In this document: positions 11,300 through 22,545 of the stretch, piece after piece
How positions within the stretch are numbered: the first letter of the stretch is position 1
Layout: every line of letters starts with the position of its first letter
Assembly: GCA_009801085.1 (NCBI GenBank)
Contig: VNWV01000004.1
Location: 992,001 to 1,056,000, forward strand
Origin: Lasiodiplodia sp. COLG20
Taxonomy: Eukaryota; Ascomycota; Dothideomycetes; Botryosphaeriales; Botryosphaeriaceae
DNA length: 64,000 bases
Reading direction: 5' to 3'
Notes under the pieces: model-generated
What the model was told of the DNA's origin: nothing
The model's database searches: none
What the model saw: the letters and a program-made list of their open reading frames with translations, nothing else
Position numbers and translations under genes: made by a program

Positions 11300-12449
11300 T
11301 CAAGCCTTGGCCTCCTCGGCCTCCCTCGCCAGAGCCTCGCGCCTGGAGGAGCTCTTGGGGTCGAAGTAAGGCCTCTCGCCGATGCCGACGGCCCTGTTGC
11401 CGAAGCGGGGGCCGATGTGGTCGTAGTCGAAGGTGGCGGTGTGGAAGGCGCTGCGGTTGTCCCAGATGGCGATGTCGTTCTTGTTCTGCCAGCGGAAGCG
11501 CACCTGCAGCTCGTGGTTCTTGTAGAGCAGGTCGAGGAACCAGTGGAGCAAATGGTCTCCTTCCTGCTTGGTGAGGCCGTTGATGCTCTTGGGGAAGACG
11601 CCGACGGGGAAGATGGACTTCCAGCCGCTGACGGGGTTGGTGCGCACGACGGGGTGCGTGGCGCGCAGCACGGCGCCCACGTTCTCGGGCGAGCCGCGCG
11701 GCTTCTCGTAGACGCCGAAGCCGCCGTTGGCCGCGACGTCGTTGAAGAAGGGCGCCTCGAAGTTGGCCGTCAGCGTCTCGACGAACTTCTGGTACGGCGT
11801 CGACAGCCGGTCGTACAGGTCGTAGCCGCTGGCCCAGAGCGTGTCGCCGCCCGTGCGTGGCAGCTCGACCAGCCGCAGCGACGTGTAGTCGGCGGGGACG
11901 GGCTCGAATTGGATGTCAGAGTGCCATTGCGCTGATTCTTGCGTCTTGCCCGAGAGCGCTGCCGACTTGACCGGGTCGTAGTACTTGCGGCGCTGCTCCG
12001 AGGAAATGGTGCTGATCTCGGGATCGTTGCCGCCCAGCTCGCGGTCGTCGTTGAGCACGGGGTGGATGTGCAGAGTCGAGGTTGAGGGCTTGCCCGTCAG
12101 TTCGCCCAGCCGGTGGATCAGCTTCTTCTGCAGGTCGTTGGTGAGGTCATCCTGGGCGCGGAAGAAGACAACACCACGGCGGGAGACTGCGTGTAATGGT
12201 TAGCAGTGCCATTTTGCAAAGTGTGCGTCACTTACTGGTGATGGCTAGTTCCCTCAACAGCTCGTCGGCGTTGGGGGCGTTGATCCAGTCCACCAGGTTG
12301 ACGTCCTTGAATTCAGTTCCAATAATGGGAGTAACCTCGAACGACTCGTACTTGTCGAGAGCACCCGAAGGCTTCAGAGGTGTCCTGTGGGAGACGTCGG
12401 CCTTGGATGGGGGCACGACGACCTCGTGTTCAACAGCAGCAGGAGCCAT
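11300..12449 (-). CDS. TauD/TfdA-type 2-oxoglutarate/Fe(II) dioxygenase
   Basis: Two exons on the minus strand: 12449-12236 and 12186-11300 (49-bp intron, donor GTAAGT, acceptor CGCAG), 366 aa. The iron-binding HxD motif is visible as H160-S-D162 in AQWHSDIQFEPVPADY. The distal His is in SAFHTATFDYDHIGPRFG, whose following Arg fits the 2-oxoglutarate-binding Arg. The motif RRGVVFFRAQDDL and the ending typical of fungal alpha-ketoglutarate-dependent taurine/sulfonate dioxygenases support the family. Such enzymes hydroxylate sulfonates, alkyl sulfates or related compounds to release sulfite or sulfate; the substrate cannot be read from sequence. No signal peptide, so probably cytosolic. A TATA-like element lies about 95 bp upstream of the start. 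Confidence 0.94.
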
Positions 12450-12544
12450 TTTCAGACAGGTGGGGACTGTTCAAGGGTTGGAGGAAGAAGAGGCTTGGGG
12501 AGTAAGTCTGCCAAAAAGGTAGATGGCAGCTGCAGCGGACCAAG

Positions 12545-12554
12545 TATATATATT
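12545..12554 (-). promoter_or_regulatory. TATA-like element of the TauD-type gene
   Basis: An alternating TATATATATT run at 12545-12554 on the plus strand, read as AATATATATA on the gene's strand, lies about 95 bp upstream of the ATG at 12449. Position and sequence fit a core promoter; no expression evidence is available. Confidence 0.45.
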
Positions 12555-13946
12555 TGACGTTCAAACAAACGCCATGGGATTTCTTTAGCTGCTCGCAATC
12601 CCATCAGCATGGAAAAGACGGCATCTCACGTGCCATGACGACAAATGGGGCTGGTTGACACAAGGCACGAACTGGCAAGTCAGGAAGCCTGTCCGCGTCT
12701 GGGGCCGCGCACATTGCGGCAATTGGGAAAGCGGGGAAAGAGGTATCGTGAAGGAGAACTGATAAACGTTGCCGCGATTAGATCAGCCTATGACACGCAT
12801 CTACCGAGGGGCTTGGGGGGCTGTGCTAAGCTCGCTCGAATGGTGATTTGCGATGCAAGAGCGGGGGATTAAATTGGGTATTGCCTTGACGTTATTCGTT
12901 GGAGTGGTTGTGGTGTTGCTGCTCTTGGCGTGGTCGGCTGGATTGTGTGATCGAGGCATGCGATTGCGTCTTGTCACCTCGGATCCTGGCGCCTTGCGTC
13001 TTTCCGATTGAAAATCATTTCAGGCCTCCAGAACAACGTGGCAGTCTTGCCAAACTTGTTGACGGAAACGTGTAGTTTTGTCCCGGCTAAATTAGGCTTG
13101 TTATCAGCGTAGCGGTTCTCATTGCGCCCGACTTGGAGAATGCTCCTATGGTTACTACCATGACTTTTTTTGCCTTTGAAAAAGTCAACTCTAGGCGCTA
13201 CTTCTGGCAGAGTCGTGTAGTTTTGATTCCGTAAGCGTCCAAATGCCATCCGCAGTACGCTCAAGTCGTATTTTCCTTCTCTCTTTTTTTTTTTTTTTTT
13301 GAGTGATTTTCCATCTCGATTTTTGATGTTATCATGATGGTTGTACGAAACAGCAAGCTATGACGATTCCCACTGCAGGTTCATCCTATTTCGTAGGTTC
13401 AGAACTGTTGCAGCTAATAGTGCAAAATGAATAAAATCCAGGAAATTTGGCACAGTGGTCCAACATGTGACTTCATTTCTATTGAGAAGGCGATATTCCA
13501 ATCCAAGTGGCCAGAATTGCGGAGAGGGCGAACTGCTTGTCAATGTATGCACATTAGCTCGTACAAATTAGTCACTTACACATTTGACATGCTAATTGCC
13601 AGTTTGTCCAGCCAAGTACGCAGCCCTGCTATTCCTGCCTTGCTCTCATATATTTACTGAGTGCTGTTGCCTGGTTCAGCTGGTCGCTCGCGTAGGATTT
13701 GAGTCCTGTTGTGTTGATCATTCCGTTGAGAATGGTGGTCCCTAGCTCTTTATAATCTCCCCTTGAAAGTCATGGGATTGTAAGTTGATAAAGTTGCGGG
13801 GGTGTTGGTATTGGAGTAGTACCTTAGGTTGGATGGTCTGCTCGAGTAAACGTATAAGCTCTTCTCGATCTACCGTAGGATATGGCAAAAGTGTGTGCAG
13901 AATCATAGGCGACAAATAAAAAACAGGCAAAAAGAGAAAATACAAA
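12555..13946. other. Intergenic region upstream of the TauD-type gene
   Basis: No supported gene. Contains a homopolymer T run of about 17 bases at 13284-13300. The short open frames on both strands (for example 13264-12974 minus and 13427-13660 plus) show no recognisable protein. Confidence 0.5.
13939..13946 (-). terminator. RNA polymerase III T-run terminator of the 5S gene
   Basis: On the minus strand the 5S sequence is followed directly by TTTTGTATTTTC; a run of four or more T after the gene is the usual Pol III stop. Confidence 0.7.
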
Positions 13947-14066
13947 ACGTACAACAGCCGGGATTCCCCAATGGTCACCCACTTGAGTACTAATCGGCCG
14001 GTTCGCAGCTTGAGTAACGGCTGAGCGGACGGGAAGCCCTATATTCTGCGACCTATGGTCGTACGT
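13947..14066 (-). rRNA. 5S ribosomal RNA
   Basis: 120-nt match to fungal 5S rRNA on the minus strand. The 5' end ACGTACGACCATAGG pairs with the 3' end GTTGTACGT to form helix I. The internal promoter and loop region GGGCTTCCCGTCCGCTCAG is intact, and the GTGGGTGACC and GGGAATCCCGG blocks are present. Helix II is kept by complementary TCGCAG and CTGCGA, where Neurospora has a different pair, so it looks like a functional gene. A T4 run immediately follows the 3' end and can stop RNA polymerase III. It stands alone among protein genes, which fits the dispersed 5S organisation of many Pezizomycotina. Confidence 0.96.
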
Positions 14067-14405
14067 GGAAGGCCGGGATGTTTGTTGCAATTATATCCTG
14101 CTGTCCCAGGTTGGAAACATGCTGTCAGTAACGTCGATTAATGGTATTCGGCTGGCCATCAGCTCGCGAGAGGGATGGTGCATGGACGTTGGATCTGGAG
14201 CGGTGTAGAGGTTAGTGTGGCATTTGGTCTATTCGGGTTCAAAAGTGGAAATATTGGGCAGATAATGCAATGGCGAGGTGCGGGTTTGATGGTGAGCGGT
14301 TAAGATGGGAGCTGTGAAGGCAAAATACCACGCTTTACCCGATCTGTGCTAGTACCGATCTCCAAGAGTCGCACGGATGAGATCACCACTCAGTTGCCGT
14401 ACAAC

Positions 14406-15254
14406 ATGCTGAGAATGTCTCCCGCCTCGGTCGACGTGTTGATCCTCGGTGCAGGGTGGACCTCGACCTTTCTGCTCCCGCAGCTCGACGGCGCTGCCAT
14501 CTCCTGGGCGGCAACCACCACCACCGGCCACGATGGCACCATCCCCTTCAAATTCGACCCGGTCTCGTCGGATCAGGCCCAGTACGACAAATTACCGTCG
14601 GCGAAGACGGTCCTCATCACCTTCCCGCTCAAGGGTGCCGGCCAGTCCCGCCACCTGACGTCCATGTACCGCAAGGCCCACGGCGACGAGAACAACTGGA
14701 TCCAGCTCGGCTCTTCCGCCATCTTCGCTGACCCGCATTGGAACGACAGCGACTCTTCCTACGACTCGGAGAATCCCCGCGCCATTGCCGAGGACGAGCT
14801 CCGCCAATGTGCCCAAGGCTGCGTCCTCAACTTGTCTGGACTCTATGGTGGCACCCGTCATCCCAGCAATTGGATCTCCCGCGTCGCAAAGACCAAAGAA
14901 CAGCTCAAGGCCAAATCTGCTCTTCATATTGTCCATGGCGAAGATGTTGCCAGGGCCATTGTTGCTGTTCACCTCGACTTTACCCCGGCTAGACGCTGGC
15001 TTGTCACTGACCTGCATGTCTATGACTGGTGGGACGTGGCGTATTCCTGGGCTCCTGTTGCCGAGGAGAAGGCAACCGAAACGCTCGGTGCTGATGAGGC
15101 TGCGAAGCTCGAGTATAGGAAATGGGTCGTCGAGCTGATGGAGGAATCCAACGTCAGGGCTCTTCCGCGCAACCCTGACACGCTTGGTAGAGTCCTAGAC
15201 TCAAGAAGTTTTTGGGCCGCTCTTCGGACTCGGCCCGAACACGGGAGGGTCTAA
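14406..15254 (+). CDS. NAD(P)-binding Rossmann-fold protein (extended SDR/epimerase-like)
   Basis: Intron-free, 282 aa from the ATG at 14406; a second in-frame ATG at 14415 is also possible, and the open frame extends upstream only from a non-ATG codon. Near the start VDVLILGAGWTSTFLLPQL forms a beta-strand followed by a G-x-G-W glycine motif for dinucleotide binding, as in atypical SDR and YeeZ-like epimerase/dehydratase proteins. KTVLITFPLKGAG fits the next strands, and LNLSGLYGGTRHPSNWI resembles the G-x-Y-G region of that group. HIVHGEDVARAIVAVH is the late conserved block of extended SDRs. No secretion signal or membrane segment. Substrate unknown. The 5S rRNA gene lies 340 bp upstream on the other strand. 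Confidence 0.78.
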   Translation: MLRMSPASVDVLILGAGWTSTFLLPQLDGAAISWAATTTTGHDGTIPFKFDPVSSDQAQYDKLPSAKTVLITFPLKGAGQSRHLTSMYRKAHGDENNWIQLGSSAIFADPHWNDSDSSYDSENPRAIAEDELRQCAQGCVLNLSGLYGGTRHPSNWISRVAKTKEQLKAKSALHIVHGEDVARAIVAVHLDFTPARRWLVTDLHVYDWWDVAYSWAPVAEEKATETLGADEAAKLEYRKWVVELMEESNVRALPRNPDTLGRVLDSRSFWAALRTRPEHGRV

Positions 15255-16134
15255 AAAAAGAGGAAGTGCTAGGTCACCAATTGCTCATATCTCTTCCATC
15301 GCCCATGACTCCGTTCGGTGAAGCTCTGCCCTGTACTCACGCCTTGTAAGGCTGTCCAGCTACTGCGGAGAAACCCGCCTATCTAGTGCGAACGACCGTA
15401 TACGCCGGGAAATTGTTGCTAACAGTTCACGAAACGCAACGGCCAGGATGAAGCTTGTCTACCGGCCGTACCCGCACGCCGCTCCGCCACATATTTAGGC
15501 CGTTTAGCCGGCATGTTCCCGGCAAATCTCGCACTTACATGAGATAAACTAGGTACTTGTATAAAACAAAGGGCCGGCTGAATTGTCATTTCTTATACTC
15601 GATGCTTACTGATGCAAATCAATGCTATAGCTGGACATAGGATTTACCAGAGGCTCTTTCTACCGGTTCCTGCGTGTAACAATACACGGAGTCTTGAATT
15701 TCCCCCAAACTAGTTTGTGCGGCATGTTCTTCCGTGTCCCCGTAAATTTCCAACCGCGTGTTCCATGTCGGCGATCACGCAGCATCAGCCTTGCACGTCC
15801 GTCTTGGCTTGGCCTGCGCGAGTCGACCCCCTGCTCAGCAACGCACACCAGGTGTTTCCCCAGGAGGAAGGCGAGGCATTCAGCAGGACTCATGTGTCGG
15901 CAAAAAGCAAATTCAGTCAGCCCACCGAAAAGTCCCTGCGAACTCCTGCATACGCATGCGCTCGCCGCCCAAGCGAGCCCCGACCTTCATCTTCTCCGAC
16001 TGCGCCCCGCACGTAGGAAATCATAGTAAATTTTAAAAACATTTCAAGAGCACTGCTGCCGCCATGTTTGAGAACCGCCTTTCCGCCGCCAATCTTTCTT
16101 CTCTGGGTTCTGATCACCAACACAAGAGATCGCC
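15255..16134. other. Intergenic region
   Basis: No gene supported. Short overlapping open frames at 15700-16030 are featureless and probably belong to the promoter of the following gene. Confidence 0.55.
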
Positions 16135-17480
16135 ATGGCCGGGGAGGACCAGGGCCCCATCTTGATCTGGAACACTTGCGTATTTGGATCGCTGGCCATC
16201 CTACTCGTGGCCCTGCGTCTTGGCTTTCGAGGCTATCGCAGGCGATTGGACCTCTCGGACTACTGCATCTTCATTGCCCTCGTAAGTATCCTCACCCCCG
16301 GGTGCTCCTTTCTTGCTAACAAGTGTCTCAGCTATGCTCTATTGCACAAGAATGCTTCAACTTGATAGGTGACTTCCCTCAGCGCTCAACTGTTCGGAAG
16401 CCGTAGCTAATCCGTACCAGCCGTCGTCTCGTATGGCTATGGCAGACATGCAGCAGATCTGCCGCCGTCAATGAAGGACTCAGTAGTTCCAAAGCAGGTG
16501 CGCATACCATTCTGACCGCCCGCGAGTATACGCGCTGACCCATCTGCAGCTCTTCTTCGCGAACATGATCGTCTTCAAGCCAACCTACCTCTTCACTAAA
16601 CTCTCTCTCTGCCTCGTCTACGCGCAGCTCTTCAAGCGCGCCGACTCCAAGACTGTGCGCATCACGCGCATGCTCGTCTACTTCACCACATTCATCGTCG
16701 TGGGCTACTACGGCTCGGCGACCATCATCAGCATCTTCCAGTGCAACCCGATCCGCAAATCCTACCTCTCCAAAACGTCGGGCACCTGCATCGACCTGAC
16801 GCAGTTCCGCTTCAGCGGCCACGCCGTCAACATCATCACCAGCATCATGGTCATCTGCATCCCGCTGCCCGCGCTCTTCAAGATGAAGGACAAGCGGCCG
16901 GAAATCAAACAGCTCCTCTTCCTCATCCTGCTCGGATTCGTGTACGTACCCTAATTCTTCTTCTTCTCCACCAAGCTCTCTGTTTTGCTGACAATACCTA
17001 CCACACAGCCACACCTCCTGCGCCATCACCCGCCTCGTCCTCCAATTCTTCCCAAACCCGGCGGCCAAGAAGGACCCGCAGTGGGCCAACACGGTGCCCA
17101 ACACCCTCTCGATGGTCGAGATGGACGTGGGCATCATCGCGGCGTCGCTGGTCGTCATGCGGCCGTGCTTCCAGTTCCTGTACAACGTCGCCACCGGCCG
17201 CTCCAACGCCGACTTGCTCCAATCCACGACGCGCACCGGCGGCGGCTACAGCGGATCAAAGTTGAGCAGTTTTGGGGGAGGGGGCGGCACCATGTCGAGC
17301 GCGCTGAGGCGGGAAAGGAAGATGAGTAAGGCGGTGGATATCGAGATGGAGAGCAGGTTGGTCGAGGAGGAGAGCAGAGGGGGTAGCGTGGTGGGTGGCG
17401 GGGATATGAGGGATAGCTTTGTGGGAGTGGCGGTGGAGTATGAGGCTTGGGAGGCTGGACAGAAGGGGAGGATGCGGTGA
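16135..17480 (+). CDS. Rhodopsin-domain (Pth11-like) integral membrane protein
   Basis: Five exons: 16135-16281, 16332-16368, 16421-16497, 16550-16941, 17009-17480; in-frame total 374 aa. Exon 2 is only 37 nt. An N-terminal membrane segment (ILIWNTCVFGSLAILLVALR) leads to helices ending in the family motif VVSYGYGRHAADLP. Five further hydrophobic segments follow (for example MLVYFTTFIVVGYYGSATII and VNIITSIMVICIPLPALFKM), and MVEMDVGIIAASLVVMRPCF is the last helix. Together these fit the seven-helix fungal rhodopsin domain (PF20684, the SAT4-type family). The cytosolic tail is Gly/Ser-rich and acidic. Such proteins are proposed G-protein-coupled-receptor-like surface sensors, some secondary-metabolite linked; the ligand is unknown. 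A long A-tract begins 9 bp after the stop. Confidence 0.9.
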
Positions 17481-17488
17481 TTATTGGG

Positions 17489-17510
17489 AAAAAAAAAAAA
17501 AAGAAAAAAA

Positions 17511-17546
<36 letters not shown>

Positions 17547-17567
17547 AGAGAGAAAAAGAAAGAAAAC
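17489..17567 (+). repeat. 79-bp A-rich/purine homopolymer tract
   Basis: Almost pure A from 17489 to 17543, interrupted by single G and C bases, then GAGAGAGAGAAAAAGAAAG. It starts 9 bp after the TGA of the rhodopsin-domain gene. It is either a simple-sequence expansion in the 3' UTR or a retroposed poly(A) remnant. Its length makes it prone to assembly error. Confidence 0.85.
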
Positions 17568-18727
17568 CGTACAGCAGCATTCACTACATTTTTACTTTGT
17601 TTCTTTACGATAATGATATACAAACACAATTGTGTGCGAGACTCAGAGATAGAAGGCAGAAAATAACTCACATGCTATCAACTCTTTCTTGCTCCACCGT
17701 GCAAGCTCCAGAAGCATGGCGGTGAGCAAAACAACCCCCTTGTCTTCCACGCATGCAAGATACACACAGACGCCTGTACATCAGCGCTCGCGTGCACGAT
17801 ACTCGAGAGCTCGAGCAACAACAGGGCTGCAGGACAATCATCAGCCCCGCCCGCCATCGATGTGCCGGAAGATTGCCGGGCGGCTCTTCATTCAGGGGGG
17901 GGGTTGGTTTGGTCGCTTGCTACCTGAGAGAAAGAGAGAGTCATTCTTTTTGCACGCCGCATCTAGGCTCCGAGCCTCCGGTCCACGATCGGAAGATGGT
18001 CTAGATACGAAGAGAGAGCCACCGCGGCGCCTGCCGAGACATTCCACTTTCCGGTATGGATCCGGGCAGCGCCCGCTGCGCCGCATCGGCAGTGGATCCG
18101 ACATGGGCGGGATCTGGGATTGATTGGGGGGGCGACCGCTCTAGCCGGCTTGGCTTTCTGATGGAAACGGGTAGGCTGTTCTTTCAGCCGCGCGTGGTTA
18201 TTATACTAACTTGCCCATCTCGCTTACAAGCTAAAAGTCTCGTCACCGTCACGGACCGGAGAAATCGCATTCTCAGCTCACAGACGTTTCAGGGCCGTTG
18301 TAGCTAAGCTACGACAGTGCTGGCTAGTAAGGAGATCGATTAGGGCACGTGCGTGGTTTGGCTGCTCGTTCTCGTGTGTCTCATCGGCTGGAGGGGGGAT
18401 GTGCTGCACATCGATCGAGTCAGGGCCTTGCAGAGGCCCCACCAGCTCCGACCGTTGCGAATCGCCCAGGGGGCGGCCCGGGACGACTCGTGCGGTCTGC
18501 CCGTCGTTTCATCAACGGGTGTTGCCGCGGGCTGTCCATATTGCTTTTTATCCCTTGGTGGCTGGCTGGAGATATTGGCCGGGTCCGTCGGCTATTTGGT
18601 ATTCAGAGAAATGCTTCGCTACGTCTTGATAGAAAGCAAAAAAAAAAAAAAGATCTATGTAGAAACTAAAATACATCTACTGCGTTGGAGTGAATATTTA
18701 CATTAGAACGAACAAGAAGTTGCAAGC
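17568..18727. other. Convergent intergenic region
   Basis: No gene supported between the 3' ends of the rhodopsin-domain and feruloyl esterase genes. A 14-base A run lies near 18638. Confidence 0.55.
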
Positions 18728-20482
18728 TCATGCGTGGTGGCCGGGCCACTGTCCATGACCTGGGGGCCCGTTCACCCACGGGTTGTCGAATCCTGACGAA
18801 GCGCCGCCATCCAAGCCGTCCCACCAGTTGGACCACTTGCACTCCCAGCTGTCAGGATCGCTCGGGTCTGCGCCGACGAGCGTGTTGCGGCGCGGGAACA
18901 GGCAGTGTCTGCGCTCAAAGGCCACGCCATTCTCGACCTCGTCGTCGACGAACTTGGTGCCGGTGATGGTCTCGGGGGCCTCGTCCTTCTCGACCCAGTC
19001 GACGATTGCGGCCAGGACGCTGTGCTCGGCGTCGAAGGGGATACCCGTGGCGGGGGCGCCGCCGCCCTGGCCGAGCACCCAGGCGCCGGGCCCGCTGTTG
19101 CAGTGGTTCATGCCGCTGACGCGGAAGAAGCGGAAGAATTCATCCATCTGGTCGTAGCCGTAGCCCATTCCGCGCATCAGGTGGTGATAGAAGCGCGGCG
19201 TGTTGAACGAGGTGATCTGGTTGTCCTGCTGGCCGTGGTACGACAGCAGCTTGCCGCCGCGGCGCTGGAAGCGCGCCAGAGAATCGGGCCAGGTGCGGAT
19301 GTTGGCTGGGTTGCGCAGCTCGGCGTAGGCGGCGTCGAGCACAGTGAAGGTCGATGCGTCCCACGACGGGTCGTAGATGACGTACTTGAACCAGTCCTCC
19401 GAGTACGAGAAGGGGGCGCCTGCGTAGAGCTTGGACACGGCCAGCTCCTCGGAGCCGGGCTGCATGCCGGGGAAGATGAGGCCGCCGTCCAGCCCGAAGA
19501 AGGGCGAGAAGATCTGCCGCACGATGCCCACTTGGATGGCGTTCAGGCAGGTGGTGCTGTTGGTCGTGCCGGCAGCGCAGAGAAGCGTCTCGGGGTTGAA
19601 ATGGCACAGAGTCGGATCCTCGATGATGCCGTCTTCGGCGCCGTCGATGCCATCGCATTCTGGAGCACGCGTGAGTGGGGATCAGGCGCCGGGGGCGGCG
19701 AACTTACGGTTCAGGACCTCGTTGTGGATCGTCGTCTTCCACATATCGGCCGAAATGAAGTTCTCGGAGCCCTTGGCACCGGTGATGGGGAAGAAGCTGG
19801 CCCTCCACGAGATCAGGTTGTTGAAGTCGACGGCGGGGGCGCCGGCAACAATGCCGTCGTAGTCATCGGGGAACTTCTCGGCGGCCTTGATGCCCATGCG
19901 GCCGCCCAGCGAGCAGCCCAGGTAGTACGACTTGCTGATGTCGCCGTCGTAGAAGAGCTTGGTGAGCTTCTTGCCGACATCGGTGATGGTGTGGAGCGAT
20001 CTGTATGCGAAGTCCCTCTTCACTTCGTCGTTCTGGTAGAAGGCATTGCCATAGGTGCCGTTGTGGCCGTTGTTGGAGCCAACAGCCGCGAAGCCGTTCA
20101 GCGACGTGTAGGCGAGATCCTCGTACTTGACACATCCGTCGATACCGCCGTTGCCGGTGGCCAGGAACCTGCCGGTCCATTCGCGGGGCAGCCACATCTC
20201 ATAGGTGAGGCTGGATTTATCCGACGTCGGGATGGACAGAGCAATGCGGCAGATGTCGGACGACACCAGCTGGCTGGCGCGGTTGCATGTTGCGTCGTTG
20301 TCCGGGAACGTGAGGGTTGTGTTGGCTGGCACGAACTCTCTGGTCGTCAGGGTGGCGTTGTAGACGTGCTTCTGCGGCTGGAACGAGAGACACGCCTGCT
20401 GAAAGGGATCCGTGACATTGGACGCTGCAGCCACGAGGGAGGCGAGCAGGCCCAGCGAGCTGGCAACGAAACGCACTGCCAT
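18728..20482 (-). CDS. Secreted feruloyl esterase / tannase family
   Basis: Two exons on the minus strand: 20482-19708 and 19659-18728 (48-bp intron, GTAAGT donor), 568 aa. The signal peptide is MAVRFVASSLGLLASLVAAA; this start is preferred over an upstream codon because it places the signal at the N-terminus. The tannase/feruloyl esterase fold is shown by FLATGNGGIDGCVKYEDLAY, the nucleophile motif YYLGCSLGGRMGIKAAEKFP (Cys190-Ser191) and the paired VSGMNHCNSGPGAW with the catalytic His-Cys. This is the CS-D-HC arrangement, in which a disulfide holds Ser and His together. The calcium-binding loop NQCDGIDGAEDGIIEDP is present across the splice join. The enzyme cleaves ester-linked ferulate, p-coumarate or gallate from plant cell walls outside the cell. 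Length is typical. Confidence 0.94.
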
Positions 20483-21453
20483 TTTTGCCTTTTTCCTTGA
20501 CGCCGGGGTCTGAGAAGTGAAACAGTGGGAAAGATGGAGCAGCAGCAACAAAAGGCGGCCAGGCGCGCGAGAAGTAAGTCAACGGCAATCTAGCCCGAGC
20601 TTAACTTGCAATCAATGCAGGGGCAGCTACATGGTGGAAATTTCGGAGGTTGCCCAAAAGCTTGAGAGCTGTGCCACACAGCATCTTGGCTCGGCAGGGC
20701 TGACAGCTCTCGGACGGCCCGGGCGGCGGTCCTTCTTAAACGATTAGCAGGGCCCCCGGCTGCCATGACACGGCCCGCGCCCCGCTGCGGGGCACTGAAC
20801 GGAGCCGACAATCTATTCCACCAATGAATACGAATCCGCCCTGATTCACGCTGCCGGAATTGCCGTAAGTGGTATCACTTCACCTGCCTCACAGGTACTT
20901 CATTATTGGGACTTCTCGCTTTCTTTCTAGCCCGACCAAAATGAGCGTCTGAAATCCAAGCAGGAATCCATCGCAATCAGCCAAACTACCCACCCAAATA
21001 AAGTGCAAAAGCCGCTTGCCGAAGTTTCATACATGGGAAAGCCATTGTCCCGTCAAATTCTGCTCTCCACTTATCCACTTGTTCAATAATGCCCCCAATT
21101 GTCAAGGATTGAGCCTTTTAACTTCGATTCTTAATCAAGGTTAGACTTTTGTCGGAAAATCGCAAGAGACCCATTTCTGTGGGCGGACTTCTCCCGCAGC
21201 GAAGCTCGCTAAGACCAAAACCCAAGATGCCTGATCTCATCTTTGGTTTGAGGAGCGAGAATAATAATGGGTAGTAGTAATAAGGAAGGGAATTCCGAAA
21301 AGCGTGCCAGCATTTGCAGCCAGCAATGGAGAGGCTCATAGCTATGTAGAGGCTGCATTGCTGAATGGAATAGTGAGACTGCGTCTCAATTCTTGCCCCT
21401 TGGTGATTCTGGTATGGTACTGTAATGTCTGAGATTGTAGAGAGAAGCCGCCA
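20483..21453. other. Promoter of the feruloyl esterase and intergenic DNA
   Basis: Upstream region of the esterase, AT-rich between about 20820 and 21450. No gene or repeat supported. Confidence 0.55.
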
Positions 21454-22545
21454 TTATTCGGTCTTCAGTCGCTTTGTGTCAGCGGGTTCTTCGCTGGTCT
21501 GCCTCTTTCTGTTGTCTTCCTGCTTCTCTTCCCTGATTACTCTTTCGTATAGGACTCCCGAACGAACATGAACCGTGACGGGTAGTTGATGATGGCTCGG
21601 TACGCTGGGTTTCTTTTCCATCTTCATCATATTCCTCCACAGATCGAATGCCACCATGTCCGCCGTTTTTTCCGAAATGCCTTGGGCAGGCACCTTACGG
21701 GCTCGGATTCGGTGGCAAATTGCCTGGTCCATGGCTGTGCAGAAGCACTCCTTGAAATAATCCCTCCACGCTTGCATCGTACTCTTGATTGTCGTCGGGG
21801 CATTTTCTGGGCAGTCGAAGATAGCGTCCAGATCAACGTAGTCAACCACATGCTTCCACATGTCTGACACCAAGGCCTTGGGATCCCTTTCCCACTCCTT
21901 TTGCCAAATGTCTTGTCGCTCTTTGGCTCCAACCTCGAGCAAATCGACAGGAGGATCTTCGGTGAGCTTGGTTTCGTAGATCTTGCTAGCATTGGGCAGA
22001 ATGAACTTTGTGAGAATAGAGCCGTTCAGTGGCCTTGCTGCTTTAACCTCAATACTCCAAAGCCGCCCTTTCATAGCATTTCCAAAAGCAAGCGATGTAA
22101 TGACGTTGATGTCCTCTTTTGCCAAGTGATGATTGACCAGATAGAGCAAATGCCTCCGAAGTCTGGTGTGAATTTCTGTATGCCGTAAGCGAATGAATAC
22201 AAAGCGTGCTGTTCTCGATACCTATTCACTCAGTTGATTATCTGAATCCGACTTGTACGATACTTTACTGTCGTCAAAAATCCCGGCATCGGCGGCCAGC
22301 ATGACTATCGGTAGCTCTCGGGATTTGCTCAGACCCACCGGTGCGACAATGAACATTGATTTAGGGACTTCATCCAGTGAAGAGTCTCTGGCATGCGGCC
22401 CTCCACTATCAGGATCAGAAGTCGAATCATCACTGCCTGAGGTGCGCTGAAGTGCTTGAGGCGAAGCCAGAGTGGCAGGATCCATCTGTGCAGCAGATGA
22501 CCCTGGTGGAATGGGGTCAAGGATGAGATGACGGTTAGAGGACAT
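21454..22545 (-). CDS. Protein of unknown function
   Basis: Two exons on the minus strand: 22545-22230 and 22175-21454 (54-bp intron, GTGAAT donor, TACAG acceptor), 345 aa from the first in-frame ATG. The open frame continues upstream only to 22605 without an ATG, directly after a stop, so a further 5' exon is possible. CACTAACTCAG near 22560 on this strand resembles a branch site and acceptor. The first 120 residues are Ser/Asp-rich and probably disordered. The second part looks folded and helical (LRRHLLYLVNHHLAKEDINV, QAWRDYFKECFCTAMDQAIC, MVAFDLWRNMMKMEKK), and the tail is basic with an NLS-like end (NRKRQTSEEPADTKRLKTE). I do not recognise a family. A nuclear location is inferred only from the tail. 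Confidence 0.66.

Noticed and set aside
18905..20500. 531-codon open frame on the plus strand.
   Set aside because: Fully antisense to the feruloyl esterase, with no domain and a Val/Gly/Ala-rich shadow composition.
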